Positions 16,211 through 23,698 of a DNA stretch of 36,720 nucleotides are shown piece by piece. Numbering within the stretch: the first letter of the stretch is position 1; each line of letters opens with the position of its first letter. The notes below the pieces were generated by a model. The model did no database searches and was not told the DNA's origin. It worked only from the letters and a program-made list of their open reading frames with translations. The DNA comes from a virus. Location: the IMG/VR virus record IMGVR_UViG_3300029258_003252, positions 1 to 36,720 of that record, one strand, 5' to 3'. Both the position numbers and the translations under genes were made by a program.

Positions 16211-16829
16211 AAAACGCTTGTCCTCCTGGTTGATGTCTGAAAAAATCCGAACATAAATGATGCTCTGCTAGAAACTCGTCGCAAGCTTTCCGCACACCGG
16301 GAAAGGCCAATTCGGGAATTTTCTTTTTGTAAAGCCAGTAATCATCAATCAACGCGATGGCCCCCTTCGACATTCTTGGATAAACATACTTCAAACTATC
16401 TCTAATTGACTCATATAAATCGCCATCTAAGTATGCAAAACATATCTTGTCGGGTAGTTGAGTGGACAAAGTGTCACAAAACCATCCCTTGCAAATGACA
16501 GGCAGTTTTAGATCAAATTTTAAAAAGGTTTTCAATACAACCTCTTCATCTACCGCAAATGCCCCCTCACGAATCAAGGCCCCTTCCCCGTCCACTTCTT
16601 TGGGAGCCGGAAGACCTTCGAATGAATCATACAGATAAAGCTTCTTATCGGTAATCTCCCATTTATCCATAATACACTGCAACAGAGCCCCAGCTTTCCC
16701 TTCGTTACAACCTATCTCCACAACATCGCCTTGAATCGATAGGCAATTCTCAAACAATTTTTTGAGGGTAAGTGGCCGACCCTGAGCCATCATGCAACGG
16801 TCTTGAAGTAAAGATTCTAGTGTATCCAT
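16194..16829 (-). CDS. TylF-type O-methyltransferase
   Basis: 211 aa. GDVVEIGCNEGKAGALLQ is the SAM-binding loop, KLYLYDSFEGLPAP is the TylF/MycF signature, and FAYLDGDLYESIRDSLKYVYPRMSKGAIALIDDYW holds the two metal-binding Asp residues of this family. Members are Mg-dependent sugar O-methyltransferases. In a phage it could modify host surface glycans or a glycan cofactor. The length is close to the family core. Confidence 0.85.
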   Translation of the reverse strand: MDTLESLLQDRCMMAQGRPLTLKKLFENCLSIQGDVVEIGCNEGKAGALLQCIMDKWEITDKKLYLYDSFEGLPAPKEVDGEGALIREGAFAVDEEVVLKTFLKFDLKLPVICKGWFCDTLSTQLPDKICFAYLDGDLYESIRDSLKYVYPRMSKGAIALIDDYWLYKKKIPELAFPGVRKACDEFLAEHHLCSDFFRHQPGGQAFFRKEA

Positions 16830-16843
16830 ACTCTCATAAGAGT

Positions 16844-17536
16844 ATGAAAAAAGAAATACTTAGGTGGCAGACCAAGCAAGGACCCCGGAAGTCATATCGC
16901 GTGACTGATGGAAATTACAACAAAAAACTAATCGCCAATCCATTTGTGGCCGAATTTGACGAAGGACAAAATCACGAAACATGGAAACGAATGACTGGCG
17001 ATTCCATCGGTTATCCTGGTTGGACGCTTTTATACAATATTGCCCTCACATGCATGAACCCAGATCGCTTCAATATCTTCATAGAGACAGGCACTAATTG
17101 GGCTTTTTCAGCAATCATGATAGGACAAGCTATCAAAGACTGTCCTTTTGCCGAAGGCAGATGTCATACCATCGAAATCAATGAAACAACACACAAAATA
17201 GCTGAACGACATATAAAGAGAGCAGGGTTGGAAGATTATGTGACATGCGAACTAGGCAACTCGCTAGAAGTTCTTTCCAAGTTGCTCGATGGCCCAGTCA
17301 GCTTCGCTTTCCTCGATGGCAAACACACTTGCGAGCATGTCCTGGCGGAATTTAAGCTGATCTTTCCTTTCCTAAAACCCGAAAGCATAGTGATGTTTGA
17401 CAACACACACAAAACAGACCATAAGCCTTTCGTTTGCCATGCCCTAAAACAGATAAAAAAAGAATACGGCGGAAACCTAATCAACTTCAACTTCGTATCC
17501 TGGGGACTGCCCGGTATAGCCGCTTGGCAACGATAA
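16844..17536 (+). CDS. Class I SAM methyltransferase
   Basis: 230 aa from the ATG at 16844. The earlier Met lies inside the divergent gene. FNIFIETGTNWAFSAIMIGQA is the SAM loop, CHTIEIN ends strand 2, and VSFAFLDGKHTCEHVLAEFKLIFPFLKPESIVMFDNTH is the motif IV-V region of the Methyltransf_24 / cephalosporin-hydroxylase-like group. Probably glycan or small-molecule O-methylation, like its divergent neighbour. The 3' end overlaps the next gene by 60 bp tail to tail. Confidence 0.75.
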   Translation: MKKEILRWQTKQGPRKSYRVTDGNYNKKLIANPFVAEFDEGQNHETWKRMTGDSIGYPGWTLLYNIALTCMNPDRFNIFIETGTNWAFSAIMIGQAIKDCPFAEGRCHTIEINETTHKIAERHIKRAGLEDYVTCELGNSLEVLSKLLDGPVSFAFLDGKHTCEHVLAEFKLIFPFLKPESIVMFDNTHKTDHKPFVCHALKQIKKEYGGNLINFNFVSWGLPGIAAWQR

Positions 17537-18034
17537 ACACAATGCCGCGTCAATAATCGACAACCCCCAAAGATGGACATCCCACTCGGGCCGCACCTTA
17601 CGATAAAAGTAATCCAACTCAGGACCATCTTTGTACTTGGTAATGTCCATGGCCGACCATTCTTTCCAATCAGGATATCTTCTTAATTCTATCCTGTCGC
17701 CAACGATTAAATCAGTCTCTTCAGAAGGGTTGCGGTGAGTGTAAGTATCAGGCAACAAATCGACGAAATCGAAAGCCAGCTTTTCATCATGCGAGTATTT
17801 GTCCGCATGACAACGGTAAAAGTCATGAACCAAACTTGAGGCAACCAACTCTATTAAATAGTCGCCCCGATTCTTCGCATTTTCAAAAGCAAAATAACCA
17901 ACTAGAAAGCCATGCAACAAGCCATGTTCTGTGTCTAAAATCCACCTGTTGATGTAGTCACGCGGAATGTCTTGAGAAAGAAGGGGTTCGGTTAGCCTAA
18001 TGATTGATCTGTATTCCTCGATTCGGTCGAACAT
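17477..18034 (-). CDS. HD-domain-like hypothetical protein
   Basis: 185 aa. The pattern HGLLHGFLVGYFAFE … ASSLVHDFYRCHADKYSHDE is like an HD-superfamily metal site (H … HD … with later acids). Family members are phosphohydrolases. Assignment rests on this pattern alone. It overlaps the convergent methyltransferase. Confidence 0.5.
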   Translation of the reverse strand: MFDRIEEYRSIIRLTEPLLSQDIPRDYINRWILDTEHGLLHGFLVGYFAFENAKNRGDYLIELVASSLVHDFYRCHADKYSHDEKLAFDFVDLLPDTYTHRNPSEETDLIVGDRIELRRYPDWKEWSAMDITKYKDGPELDYFYRKVRPEWDVHLWGLSIIDAALCLSLPSGYTGQSPGYEVEVD

Positions 18035-18037
18035 CCG

Positions 18038-18553
18038 CTACTCTTCTTGAAAAGTTGCAATGATTTCATCCCAATTCACAAAGTCAAGATCAACCTTATA
18101 AGCCCCTATTTGATCGACCGACTTCTTGCGACGAGATACATACTTCTTGAAACGTTCAATGGGATTTTTCATGCGAGCATATTTTCGAAGAGTTTCATGA
18201 TGAATGCGTTCGTTGTTTGCCCATAAAGCGACGGCCCAAGTATCCCAATTCGTCCATCCTTGATATTCGCCTCGCGGTTTAGGATCGGGAACAGTAGGAA
18301 CTGCTGACCAAAGAACCGCTCCCAACGCTTGTCCTAGCTCTTTTTGGGCCTCTCGGGAGGATGGCTCCTCTTCAGCTTTTTTCTTGGCTCGCTCTAAGTC
18401 CTTTTCTGCCTTCTCTTTACGGTAATAATAATCCCTCCAGTATTTGGGATCTAAATGCATTCTCTTGGGATCTTCAAACAGACCTTCGGGTTCTCCCCGC
18501 CAACCAGGAACAAGACTGCTGTAATCCTCACTCAACCATGCTCTAAAGTCCAT
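18038..18553 (-). CDS. Capsid-targeting-like start plus 'WTNWDTW' domain protein
   Basis: 171 aa from the ATG at 18553, one base after the stop of the small gene upstream. It starts MDFRAWLSEDY, the recurrent capsid-targeting-like motif. A coiled-coil rich in Lys/Glu (EKAEKDLERAKKKAEEE) follows, then GWTNWDTWAVALWANNE, a short domain seen in many phage proteins of unknown function. Probably a virion or internal protein. Confidence 0.65.
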   Translation of the reverse strand: MDFRAWLSEDYSSLVPGWRGEPEGLFEDPKRMHLDPKYWRDYYYRKEKAEKDLERAKKKAEEEPSSREAQKELGQALGAVLWSAVPTVPDPKPRGEYQGWTNWDTWAVALWANNERIHHETLRKYARMKNPIERFKKYVSRRKKSVDQIGAYKVDLDFVNWDEIIATFQEE

Positions 18554-18554
18554 A

Positions 18555-18731
18555 CTACCCCGCCATAGCCAATTGCTGATAATGCTCCCAGCATAAACCA
18601 TTTCGCATTTTATATTCCTTTGGACTCATGTAATGGTCACAACCCTCAATTTTGCATTTTATCGCCGCAGGCATGGAACCATCTTTTCTCCTTCGACTTT
18701 CGTCAAGTTGCAGCCATTCTTTAAAATCCAT
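18555..18731 (-). CDS. Small zinc-knuckle protein with capsid-targeting-like start
   Basis: 58 aa. The ATG at 18731 has GGAGG 5 nt upstream. It starts MDFKEWLQLDESRRR, nearly the same N-terminus as the next gene. The rest has CKIEGCDHYM … LCWEHYQQL, a likely Cys/His metal knuckle. Stop and next start are separated by one base. Confidence 0.7.
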   Translation of the reverse strand: MDFKEWLQLDESRRRKDGSMPAAIKCKIEGCDHYMSPKEYKMRNGLCWEHYQQLAMAG

Positions 18732-18765
18732 GATACCTCCCGATCTACTGTATATAGCATGAAAA

Positions 18766-18798
18766 AGCCCCTTTTGCCGCTTTGCGGCAAAAGGGGCT
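18766..18798 (-). terminator. Intrinsic terminator after the SRP RNA
   Basis: AGCCCCTTTTGCCGC and GCGGCAAAAGGGGCT flank a 3-nt loop, followed on the minus strand by TTTTT. It sits directly after the SRP RNA. Confidence 0.85.
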
Positions 18799-18805
18799 GA
18801 ACATA

Positions 18806-18892
18806 GCCGATGGGAGCCCCCGGAAACGACTGCTTATGGCTGCTACCTTTCGGCCCTGACCAGATTCACAAGTCTCCGTGACTCCCACCGAC
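18806..18892 (-). ncRNA. ffs: Signal recognition particle RNA (4.5S-like)
   Basis: About 87 nt. The apical domain reads GGTCAGGGCCGAAAGG then TAGCAGCCATAAGCAG, matching the universally conserved SRP domain IV (E. coli GGUCAGGUCCGGAAGG and AAGCAGCC), including the GNRA-type cap and the asymmetric loop. The outer stem GTCGGTGGGAGTC pairs with GGCTCCCATCGGC. It follows 1 nt after the CDS at 18894 and ends in its own terminator. The RNA binds Ffh to target membrane proteins. Its presence here is unusual for a phage. Confidence 0.85.
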
Positions 18893-18893
18893 C

Positions 18894-19328
18894 TTAGTTG
18901 TTTTCTTCAAACCGATAATAGGCAGGAGGAAATCCTTTCCTAGTTATTTTAGTGTTTTCTCCCAGATAAGGAGCAAGACTTTTTTCCATATCCGCCTCTG
19001 TTTTTCCATATGTGAAGAGAAAATCAATTTGCTTGGTTTTGTTGAGAATCCCGTGTCCGCTTCTAAGTTCTTTGATTGCATTGTCGTCCAAGACCAAACA
19101 AAAAGCCACTTGTTCTTTATCTATCTCCAAGGTATTCATTGCAGAGCGAAAATTCTCATCGTCTATGACGATGAGAATTTTCCTGGGATCATCAAGTTGT
19201 ACTTCGGAACATTGAAAAACAATGGGTCGGCCTTTTTGAAGCTCATGGAGATTCATTTCGCTGAAACCAATCCCAACAAGCTTTTTAAGGCCACAATCTG
19301 AGTTGATTGTTCCTGAAAACTTAATCAT
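18894..19328 (-). CDS. Hypothetical protein upstream of SRP RNA
   Basis: 144 aa, MIKFSGTINSDCGLKKLV…, an alternating alpha/beta protein with ILIVIDDENF and VAFCLVLDDNA strands. No family recognised. It shares a transcript with the SRP RNA, whose 5' end starts at its stop codon. Confidence 0.6.
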   Translation of the reverse strand: MIKFSGTINSDCGLKKLVGIGFSEMNLHELQKGRPIVFQCSEVQLDDPRKILIVIDDENFRSAMNTLEIDKEQVAFCLVLDDNAIKELRSGHGILNKTKQIDFLFTYGKTEADMEKSLAPYLGENTKITRKGFPPAYYRFEENN

Positions 19329-19334
19329 TCTTAT

Positions 19335-19494
19335 TCAATCCATAGTGCAAATCAAAGAACCGCCCCGTAGGCAGGATTCAGTTTTATGTCGTCATTTGTC
19401 TATTGGCCCCTACCATGCCTTAACGGGCTGCTCACCCCCCTCGACAAATTTGGGTTGCATCCTCGGAAGTGCAAGCGGGCAATGCCCTCCTTCC
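19335..19494 (-). ncRNA. Candidate structured RNA, weak RNase P resemblance
   Basis: No plausible protein in any frame. On the minus strand there are nested helices: GGAAG/CTTCC around GGGC/GCCC, and TTTGTC/GACAAA around a 40-nt domain. The 3' part has AGA..AATGAC … ACTGAATCCTGCCTAC, which matches the conserved 3' core of bacterial RNase P RNA (AGAUGAAUGAC … ACAGAACCCGGCUUA) at most positions. I cannot find the matching 5' core, so this could be a minimal or decayed RNase P RNA, or something else. Confidence 0.3.
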
Positions 19495-19632
19495 TTAAGC
19501 AGTGATGTCCTGACCTTCCTCACCGTGGTGCGACGACTCAGGCGGTTCTTCTGGGTTAATGATTACTCCGTTTTCTTCCAACCACTTCACAATTTTTTGT
19601 TCATATTCCACATGATAAATGGCATCATACAT
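19495..19632 (-). CDS. Small protein (45 aa) coupled to ThiF-like gene
   Basis: The ATG at 19632 overlaps the stop of the E1-like gene (ATGTATGA). The product begins MYDAIYHVEYEQKIVKWLEEN and ends in an acidic, His-containing tail. No GG terminus, so it is not an obvious ubiquitin-like protein. Role unknown. Confidence 0.6.
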   Translation of the reverse strand: MYDAIYHVEYEQKIVKWLEENGVIINPEEPPESSHHGEEGQDITA

Positions 19633-20296
19633 GCCAGGACCAGCCACTATCATATTTACCAATCTTTAGGTCCTTCAAGGTGACGCACCAACTACGCCTT
19701 CGCGGCTTCTTTGCCAAAAAGAAATCAACGATTTCCTCGCAAGTGATTCCGACCGTGAGCATAATCAGATTTCTTGCCAAGGGATAGTCACATACGTCGT
19801 CGTCGTTGTCTTGAGGAACACTATAGACTTCATCCCACGCTACCTCTCCATATTCCGCGTGTAATCCAGCATGTAGGCATGGAATCTTCTGTATTTGACA
19901 GAAATCACGCACCAACTGCCGGGATTTCGTGTTGTCGAACCCGTCAATAACCAACTCGCTGTTTCTGAGGAATTTCTTCGCGGTTCCACTAGTAAGTTCT
20001 TTGAAAAACACATCGACTTCCACCCCTACCGCATCAAAGACATGCCTTTGAACAGCAATCGCTTTGAAGGCACCAATATCCTTTTCGGTGAAAGTCTGGG
20101 TATTGATGTTGTGTGTTTCGACTCGATCCATATCGATAACGCGAAGATACGAAAAGCCTTGGCGAGCCAAGTTTTCGACCAGATTGCTACCGATGGCACC
20201 GGCACCACACACGGTTACAAGCCTACCCAGCTTCTTCGTTAGATCCTTACCTCTCAGGATCTCTTCATGGTGGAACTTAGTCCTCACACCGCTCAT
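19625..20296 (-). CDS. ThiF/MoeB/E1-like adenylyltransferase
   Basis: 223 aa. VTVCGAGAIGSNLVENLARQG is the ATP-binding Rossmann loop (GxGxxG, 31-37), VIDMDRVETHNINTQTF holds the Asp and Arg/Asn of the family, and SELVIDGFDNTKSRQLV the conserved D-x-x-D-N. The zinc CxxC pairs of MoeB are missing. E1-like proteins adenylate the C-terminus of ubiquitin-like or sulphur-carrier proteins. It is coupled to a coiled-coil protein and a JAMM protease upstream, a combination known from prokaryotic ubiquitin-like systems. No ubiquitin-like partner is visible. Confidence 0.85.
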   Translation of the reverse strand: MSGVRTKFHHEEILRGKDLTKKLGRLVTVCGAGAIGSNLVENLARQGFSYLRVIDMDRVETHNINTQTFTEKDIGAFKAIAVQRHVFDAVGVEVDVFFKELTSGTAKKFLRNSELVIDGFDNTKSRQLVRDFCQIQKIPCLHAGLHAEYGEVAWDEVYSVPQDNDDDVCDYPLARNLIMLTVGITCEEIVDFFLAKKPRRRSWCVTLKDLKIGKYDSGWSWHV

Positions 20297-20514
20297 TTCT
20301 TCTCCTTAATTTTTCTTGTTGACGGATCAAACAGTCTTCTTGTCAAAATAGCTATATGTTTCTGGTCGATTTCTTCTAACTCTTTTTTCAGTCTTATGAT
20401 CTCATCTTTTTGAGCGATTACCTCTTTAAGAGCAAGAAGTTCTTCTAGTTCTTGAGCCCTGACAACCGATTTGCGTAGTCGTTTCTTGAGGGATTCCACT
20501 TCCCATTGGTGCAT
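20293..20514 (-). CDS. Coiled-coil protein between JAMM protease and E1
   Basis: 73 aa. Residues about 5-55 form a heptad-rich helix (SLKKRLRKSVVRAQELEELL … IIRLKKELEEID). The start overlaps the protease stop and the stop overlaps the E1 start, so the three genes form one translational unit. It might be a scaffold or adaptor for its two partners. Confidence 0.6.
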   Translation of the reverse strand: MHQWEVESLKKRLRKSVVRAQELEELLALKEVIAQKDEIIRLKKELEEIDQKHIAILTRRLFDPSTRKIKEKK

Positions 20515-20906
20515 TACTTCATCTCCTTCCGAATAAGTCCTGGAATCCGTCCAATGAAAATGTTGCCGAACCGTCTGATCCAGCCAACTACGTGTTTCTT
20601 TTCATCATCAACAAACCAATTAGCCTTCAGGCCATTGATTCCTTTGATGACACAAACCAAAGGTTTGCCAAAGCATACCGTCCACGCCCCCATGGTTGCG
20701 TAGTCGGTCGCACTTGGACTTGCGGCCATTTGCGGATGTGTATGATAGAAACCAATAACATCATGGTACTTTTCGTCACGATCCATAACCTGAATTGGAT
20801 CGAAATGTACTCCGCAAGGTGAGCCTTCATTGTACCAATGACCGACTCCCCACCAATATCGCCCGCATCGGCCTCCGATGAGAGCTAAGTATGTTTCATT
20901 CGTCAT
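20514..20906 (-). CDS. JAB/MPN (JAMM) metalloprotease
   Basis: 130 aa. The motif H55-T-H57-P followed by seven residues to S65-A-T-D68 is a perfect JAMM zinc site (HxHP-x7-S-x2-D), with VIGFYHTHP as the usual preceding strand. Such proteases cut isopeptide or peptide bonds after ubiquitin-like tails; phage versions also occur in tail assembly. Paired here with an E1-like enzyme. Confidence 0.85.
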   Translation of the reverse strand: MTNETYLALIGGRCGRYWWGVGHWYNEGSPCGVHFDPIQVMDRDEKYHDVIGFYHTHPQMAASPSATDYATMGAWTVCFGKPLVCVIKGINGLKANWFVDDEKKHVVGWIRRFGNIFIGRIPGLIRKEMK

Positions 20907-21273
20907 CTTCTAATTCGTCCAAAATTTGATTTACTTGTGCGTCTAATCTCTCCGCAACTCTATCTCCTCCATCCGCCAAAGCCCTCAACAGGGCCATACA
21001 CAAAAATCTTGCATCGCTAGGGAAAAAGGCAAGTCTTACTATTCCATCAGGAAAAGTCTGGACCGTGCCCGCACATCCCAATTCTCCTGCGGTAGCTTGA
21101 AAATAATCTAAATATTCGACAACAATTTTCGCCGCATCGCTGGGCATTTCATATTCATTAAATTCACGAACCTTCAGCGGCGGCCCTTGAGACCTAGCAC
21201 GATAAACCCGCCCAGGCTTGTCTTTTTCAATATGAAATGCAACGGGAGTTGCCTCTTGCCATTCTTCATTCAT
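20896..21273 (-). CDS. Hypothetical protein upstream of JAMM protease
   Basis: 125 aa from the ATG at 21273 (MNEEWQEATPVAFHIEKDK), which overlaps the stop of the small gene upstream. Contains a beta-rich half and a helical acidic C-terminus (NQILDELEDDE). It overlaps the protease start. No family recognised. Confidence 0.6.
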   Translation of the reverse strand: MNEEWQEATPVAFHIEKDKPGRVYRARSQGPPLKVREFNEYEMPSDAAKIVVEYLDYFQATAGELGCAGTVQTFPDGIVRLAFFPSDARFLCMALLRALADGGDRVAERLDAQVNQILDELEDDE

Positions 21274-21364
21274 CTTTGCGACCTCTTGCCTGCCGAGGAC
21301 CGACTGTTCCATACCCTCCAACCCACGCCTTAATCGCCTTGGCGACGTATTTTTTTTCACTCAT
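21266..21364 (-). CDS. Very small protein (32 aa)
   Basis: MSEKKYVAKAIKAWVGGYGT…, basic. Its start overlaps the stop of the gene upstream and its stop overlaps the next start, which is the main reason to believe it. Low complexity; no family. Confidence 0.4.
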   Translation of the reverse strand: MSEKKYVAKAIKAWVGGYGTVGPRQARGRKDE

Positions 21365-21707
21365 CAATCGCCTCAATTACACTTTTCTTAGTGGCTTCCT
21401 CAAGATCCTCAAGACGCTTCAAAGCCTTTTGAAGTTTGTCACTATCTTCTCGGGTCAAATAATGCATACTAAGGAATATCGGCATCCCATTGATACTAAT
21501 TCGCTGCTGATCGTAGTATTCATAAAAATGCACACACCCTCTGTCTATCAAATTTTTGATGGTTTTTTCTTTCATGAGAGCCAAACACATGAAGACGATG
21601 TGAAGACTACGCTTCATTTCGGATTTGGTCATCATCCATGTGCCAAAGACCTTTCCAGCATAAACGTCCTTCGCCAGTTGTGCTAGTGCTTCGTTTATCA
21701 TTGTCAT
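21357..21707 (-). CDS. Hypothetical protein
   Basis: 116 aa from the ATG at 21707 (MTMINEALAQLAKDVYAGK), with AGGTGG upstream and the start touching the upstream stop. Helical. RKLLREDSDKLQ-like C-terminal helices suggest a small bundle. No family recognised. Confidence 0.6.
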   Translation of the reverse strand: MTMINEALAQLAKDVYAGKVFGTWMMTKSEMKRSLHIVFMCLALMKEKTIKNLIDRGCVHFYEYYDQQRISINGMPIFLSMHYLTREDSDKLQKALKRLEDLEEATKKSVIEAIDE

Positions 21708-22528
21708 CACCACCTATTCCTTTCCTCCGATTCCCTCATGACACCCACCAAGCTTTGCAGATCGAATCGTCGATCCTGGCCATCTAGACAAATGCCAGCA
21801 GAAGACACCTCCAGAGTATCCCGATCCACGGTACTCCTGTGTCGCCTTCCATCAACCTCATATTCTATCGTATAAGTGCCCGACCTTTCAACATAACTTC
21901 GGTAAGTAGCTCCACCACGTTCTAGGGCCGATTTGATCCGCTCTTCTTCGCGGTCCTTCTTCGACTCAATGTCCCTAGTGTGGACAATCAAGTAAGCTAG
22001 CCTCTCCTCTTTACTTGCTCCAGTCACCTTAATCTCTTTAGGTTCTGCTTCCTCCGAGAGCATGTCTCGCAAGGTGGTGGCAATCCGAGGGCTTCGGAAT
22101 GACGAAGTTCCATCGAACCAAAAGTTAGCTCCATCGAAACGAACATCAATCGTGTCGAAAATCTGTACCTCTTCCGGCAGCAGAATTGGCACCTGTCCTT
22201 CAATTTTAACTCTGGTATCGGCCTGATTCGCTGTGATCGCTAGGACGCGATCTCCACGTTGGCATACGATCATCGCAAACCTGGGGTATAAGTCTAAGTA
22301 TTCTCGTCGCTCGCTCAAGGTCGGCTCCCTACGAAATCGAGCCGACTTCTGGTCTATTGCTTGAAAAATTCCCCAGCCCTCGAAATTACGAGGACGCACA
22401 CGCAACGTAACAACGACCCCGGCAATGCGTACCCTCACCGGTCGGCCCCGCAAAACGGGGCTTAGAAATTCTGTATTGAAGAATTTCTCTTCTTCAGCGG
22501 CCAGCTTGTTGAAAATGTCACGATTCAT
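21707..22528 (-). CDS. Hypothetical protein (273 aa)
   Basis: Start at 22528 (MNRDIFNKLAAEEEKFF) with GGAG 8 nt upstream; an earlier Met lacks a ribosome-binding site. The N-terminal half is beta-rich (RGRPVRVRIAGVVVTLRVRP … VPILLPEEVQIFDTIDVRFDGANFWFD), the C-terminal half charged and helical followed by a small beta sheet (TYTIEYEVDGRRHRSTV). No named domain. It may be a structural or accessory protein. Confidence 0.6.
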   Translation of the reverse strand: MNRDIFNKLAAEEEKFFNTEFLSPVLRGRPVRVRIAGVVVTLRVRPRNFEGWGIFQAIDQKSARFRREPTLSERREYLDLYPRFAMIVCQRGDRVLAITANQADTRVKIEGQVPILLPEEVQIFDTIDVRFDGANFWFDGTSSFRSPRIATTLRDMLSEEAEPKEIKVTGASKEERLAYLIVHTRDIESKKDREEERIKSALERGGATYRSYVERSGTYTIEYEVDGRRHRSTVDRDTLEVSSAGICLDGQDRRFDLQSLVGVMRESEERNRW

Positions 22529-22871
22529 TTTTTCTCCAACCTGAATTACGATCAATTCCCGCCGCATCCAATGCTTCAATAATTTCTTTTCTTAATTCCC
22601 GCATTTTTTCTATCATCCACTCCTCGCTTCCTATCCACTCTTTCACGACCCGTGCTTTGGCAAGCTCGTCATCATCCAAAAGACTGTTCTCGATCACATC
22701 CAAATAGGGCAATCGTTCCTCTGCGTTCCTAATCATCGTTCCAGCCAGATCCAACCATCCATGTTTGTCGATCAGTATTCCCCAATCTTCATCTTCGATG
22801 GCTTTCCGCATTCGTGAAAAACCACACTCGACAAACTCAATGGTTTTTTCCCTAATGCTTTCGATACTCAT
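22518..22871 (-). CDS. Hypothetical helical protein
   Basis: 117 aa, MSIESIREKTIEFVECGF…, all-helical and acidic, ending in NSGWRKNES. It overlaps the next gene by 11 nt and follows its upstream neighbour by 3 nt. No family. Confidence 0.6.
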   Translation of the reverse strand: MSIESIREKTIEFVECGFSRMRKAIEDEDWGILIDKHGWLDLAGTMIRNAEERLPYLDVIENSLLDDDELAKARVVKEWIGSEEWMIEKMRELRKEIIEALDAAGIDRNSGWRKNES

Positions 22872-22874
22872 ACG

Positions 22875-23531
22875 TCAATTCTCCCTAAACTTGGGTCCAA
22901 CCACATAGGGCTCAATTTTTCCATGTTGGAACGGCTCGGATTCGTACCAAAGACTATCCGCCCCAGGAGTATCCCACCCTTTGTATTTCTCCATCAACTC
23001 CTTCTGGTAATCGTTAAACCTTGGTTCTTGCTCAGTGATATTCTTCACCATCCACAAAAACTCTGATTCAAAAAACTTCGCTCTCTCATTGCAGTCTTTG
23101 CGACCATCAATAATCTGGCTGTTTTCAACCCGTACTATTCTGTTATTCCAAAAATCTCTCGCCTGACTCATTGCGAAAACCATTGCACCAATGTAGTAAA
23201 TAGCGTCTTCGTCACATCGTTTTTTAAAATCAGTAGGAACAAAAATCACCGCTTTTTGAGATTTTGGATTGGCTGGGTTGATGACCTCGGCCATAAACGC
23301 TACGTTCGGTCTCTCGGCAATCGCACAAGGAGTAATGTTATTCCCAATCAAATCCCAACCCAAAGCAGCTAAATCGTTGATTCTTTTGTTCGGAGTGAAC
23401 TGTGGTTTTTTCAAAACATCGACCAATATGGTTACTGTTTTAGCTGCCGCAGCCTCTTGCATGGCAATCGGACTGTGGGGCGGCAAATCTTGCACATTCA
23501 TCCTCTCGAACGAATCAAATATCGACATCAT
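22875..23531 (-). CDS. Hypothetical protein (218 aa)
   Basis: MMSIFDSFERMNVQDLPPHSP…. The start may be either of the two first Met codons. An alpha/beta N-terminal domain and a C-terminal region rich in Trp/Tyr (KYKGWDTPGADSLWYESEPF). No motif recognised. Start overlaps the upstream stop. Confidence 0.6.
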   Translation of the reverse strand: MMSIFDSFERMNVQDLPPHSPIAMQEAAAAKTVTILVDVLKKPQFTPNKRINDLAALGWDLIGNNITPCAIAERPNVAFMAEVINPANPKSQKAVIFVPTDFKKRCDEDAIYYIGAMVFAMSQARDFWNNRIVRVENSQIIDGRKDCNERAKFFESEFLWMVKNITEQEPRFNDYQKELMEKYKGWDTPGADSLWYESEPFQHGKIEPYVVGPKFREN

Positions 23532-23698
23532 ACTTCCTGTATGGGATATTGTTTGGCTATCTCCAACAACCTTGGGTCTAGACTTTCAAAAATAACCAAA
23601 TGTTCGCCATAGCTAACCATGTAGACAATCTCCTGCTGAATCAAATCTCCAGCAAAATTTTCTGCGTCTATTTTAAGCAATTTAGCCTTCCGTATCAT
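23528..23698 (-). CDS. Small hypothetical protein
   Basis: 56 aa from the ATG at 23698 (MIRKAKLLKIDAENF), which overlaps the stop of the gene upstream (ATGATA/TGA). Beta-alpha pattern; no family. Confidence 0.55.
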   Translation of the reverse strand: MIRKAKLLKIDAENFAGDLIQQEIVYMVSYGEHLVIFESLDPRLLEIAKQYPIQEV

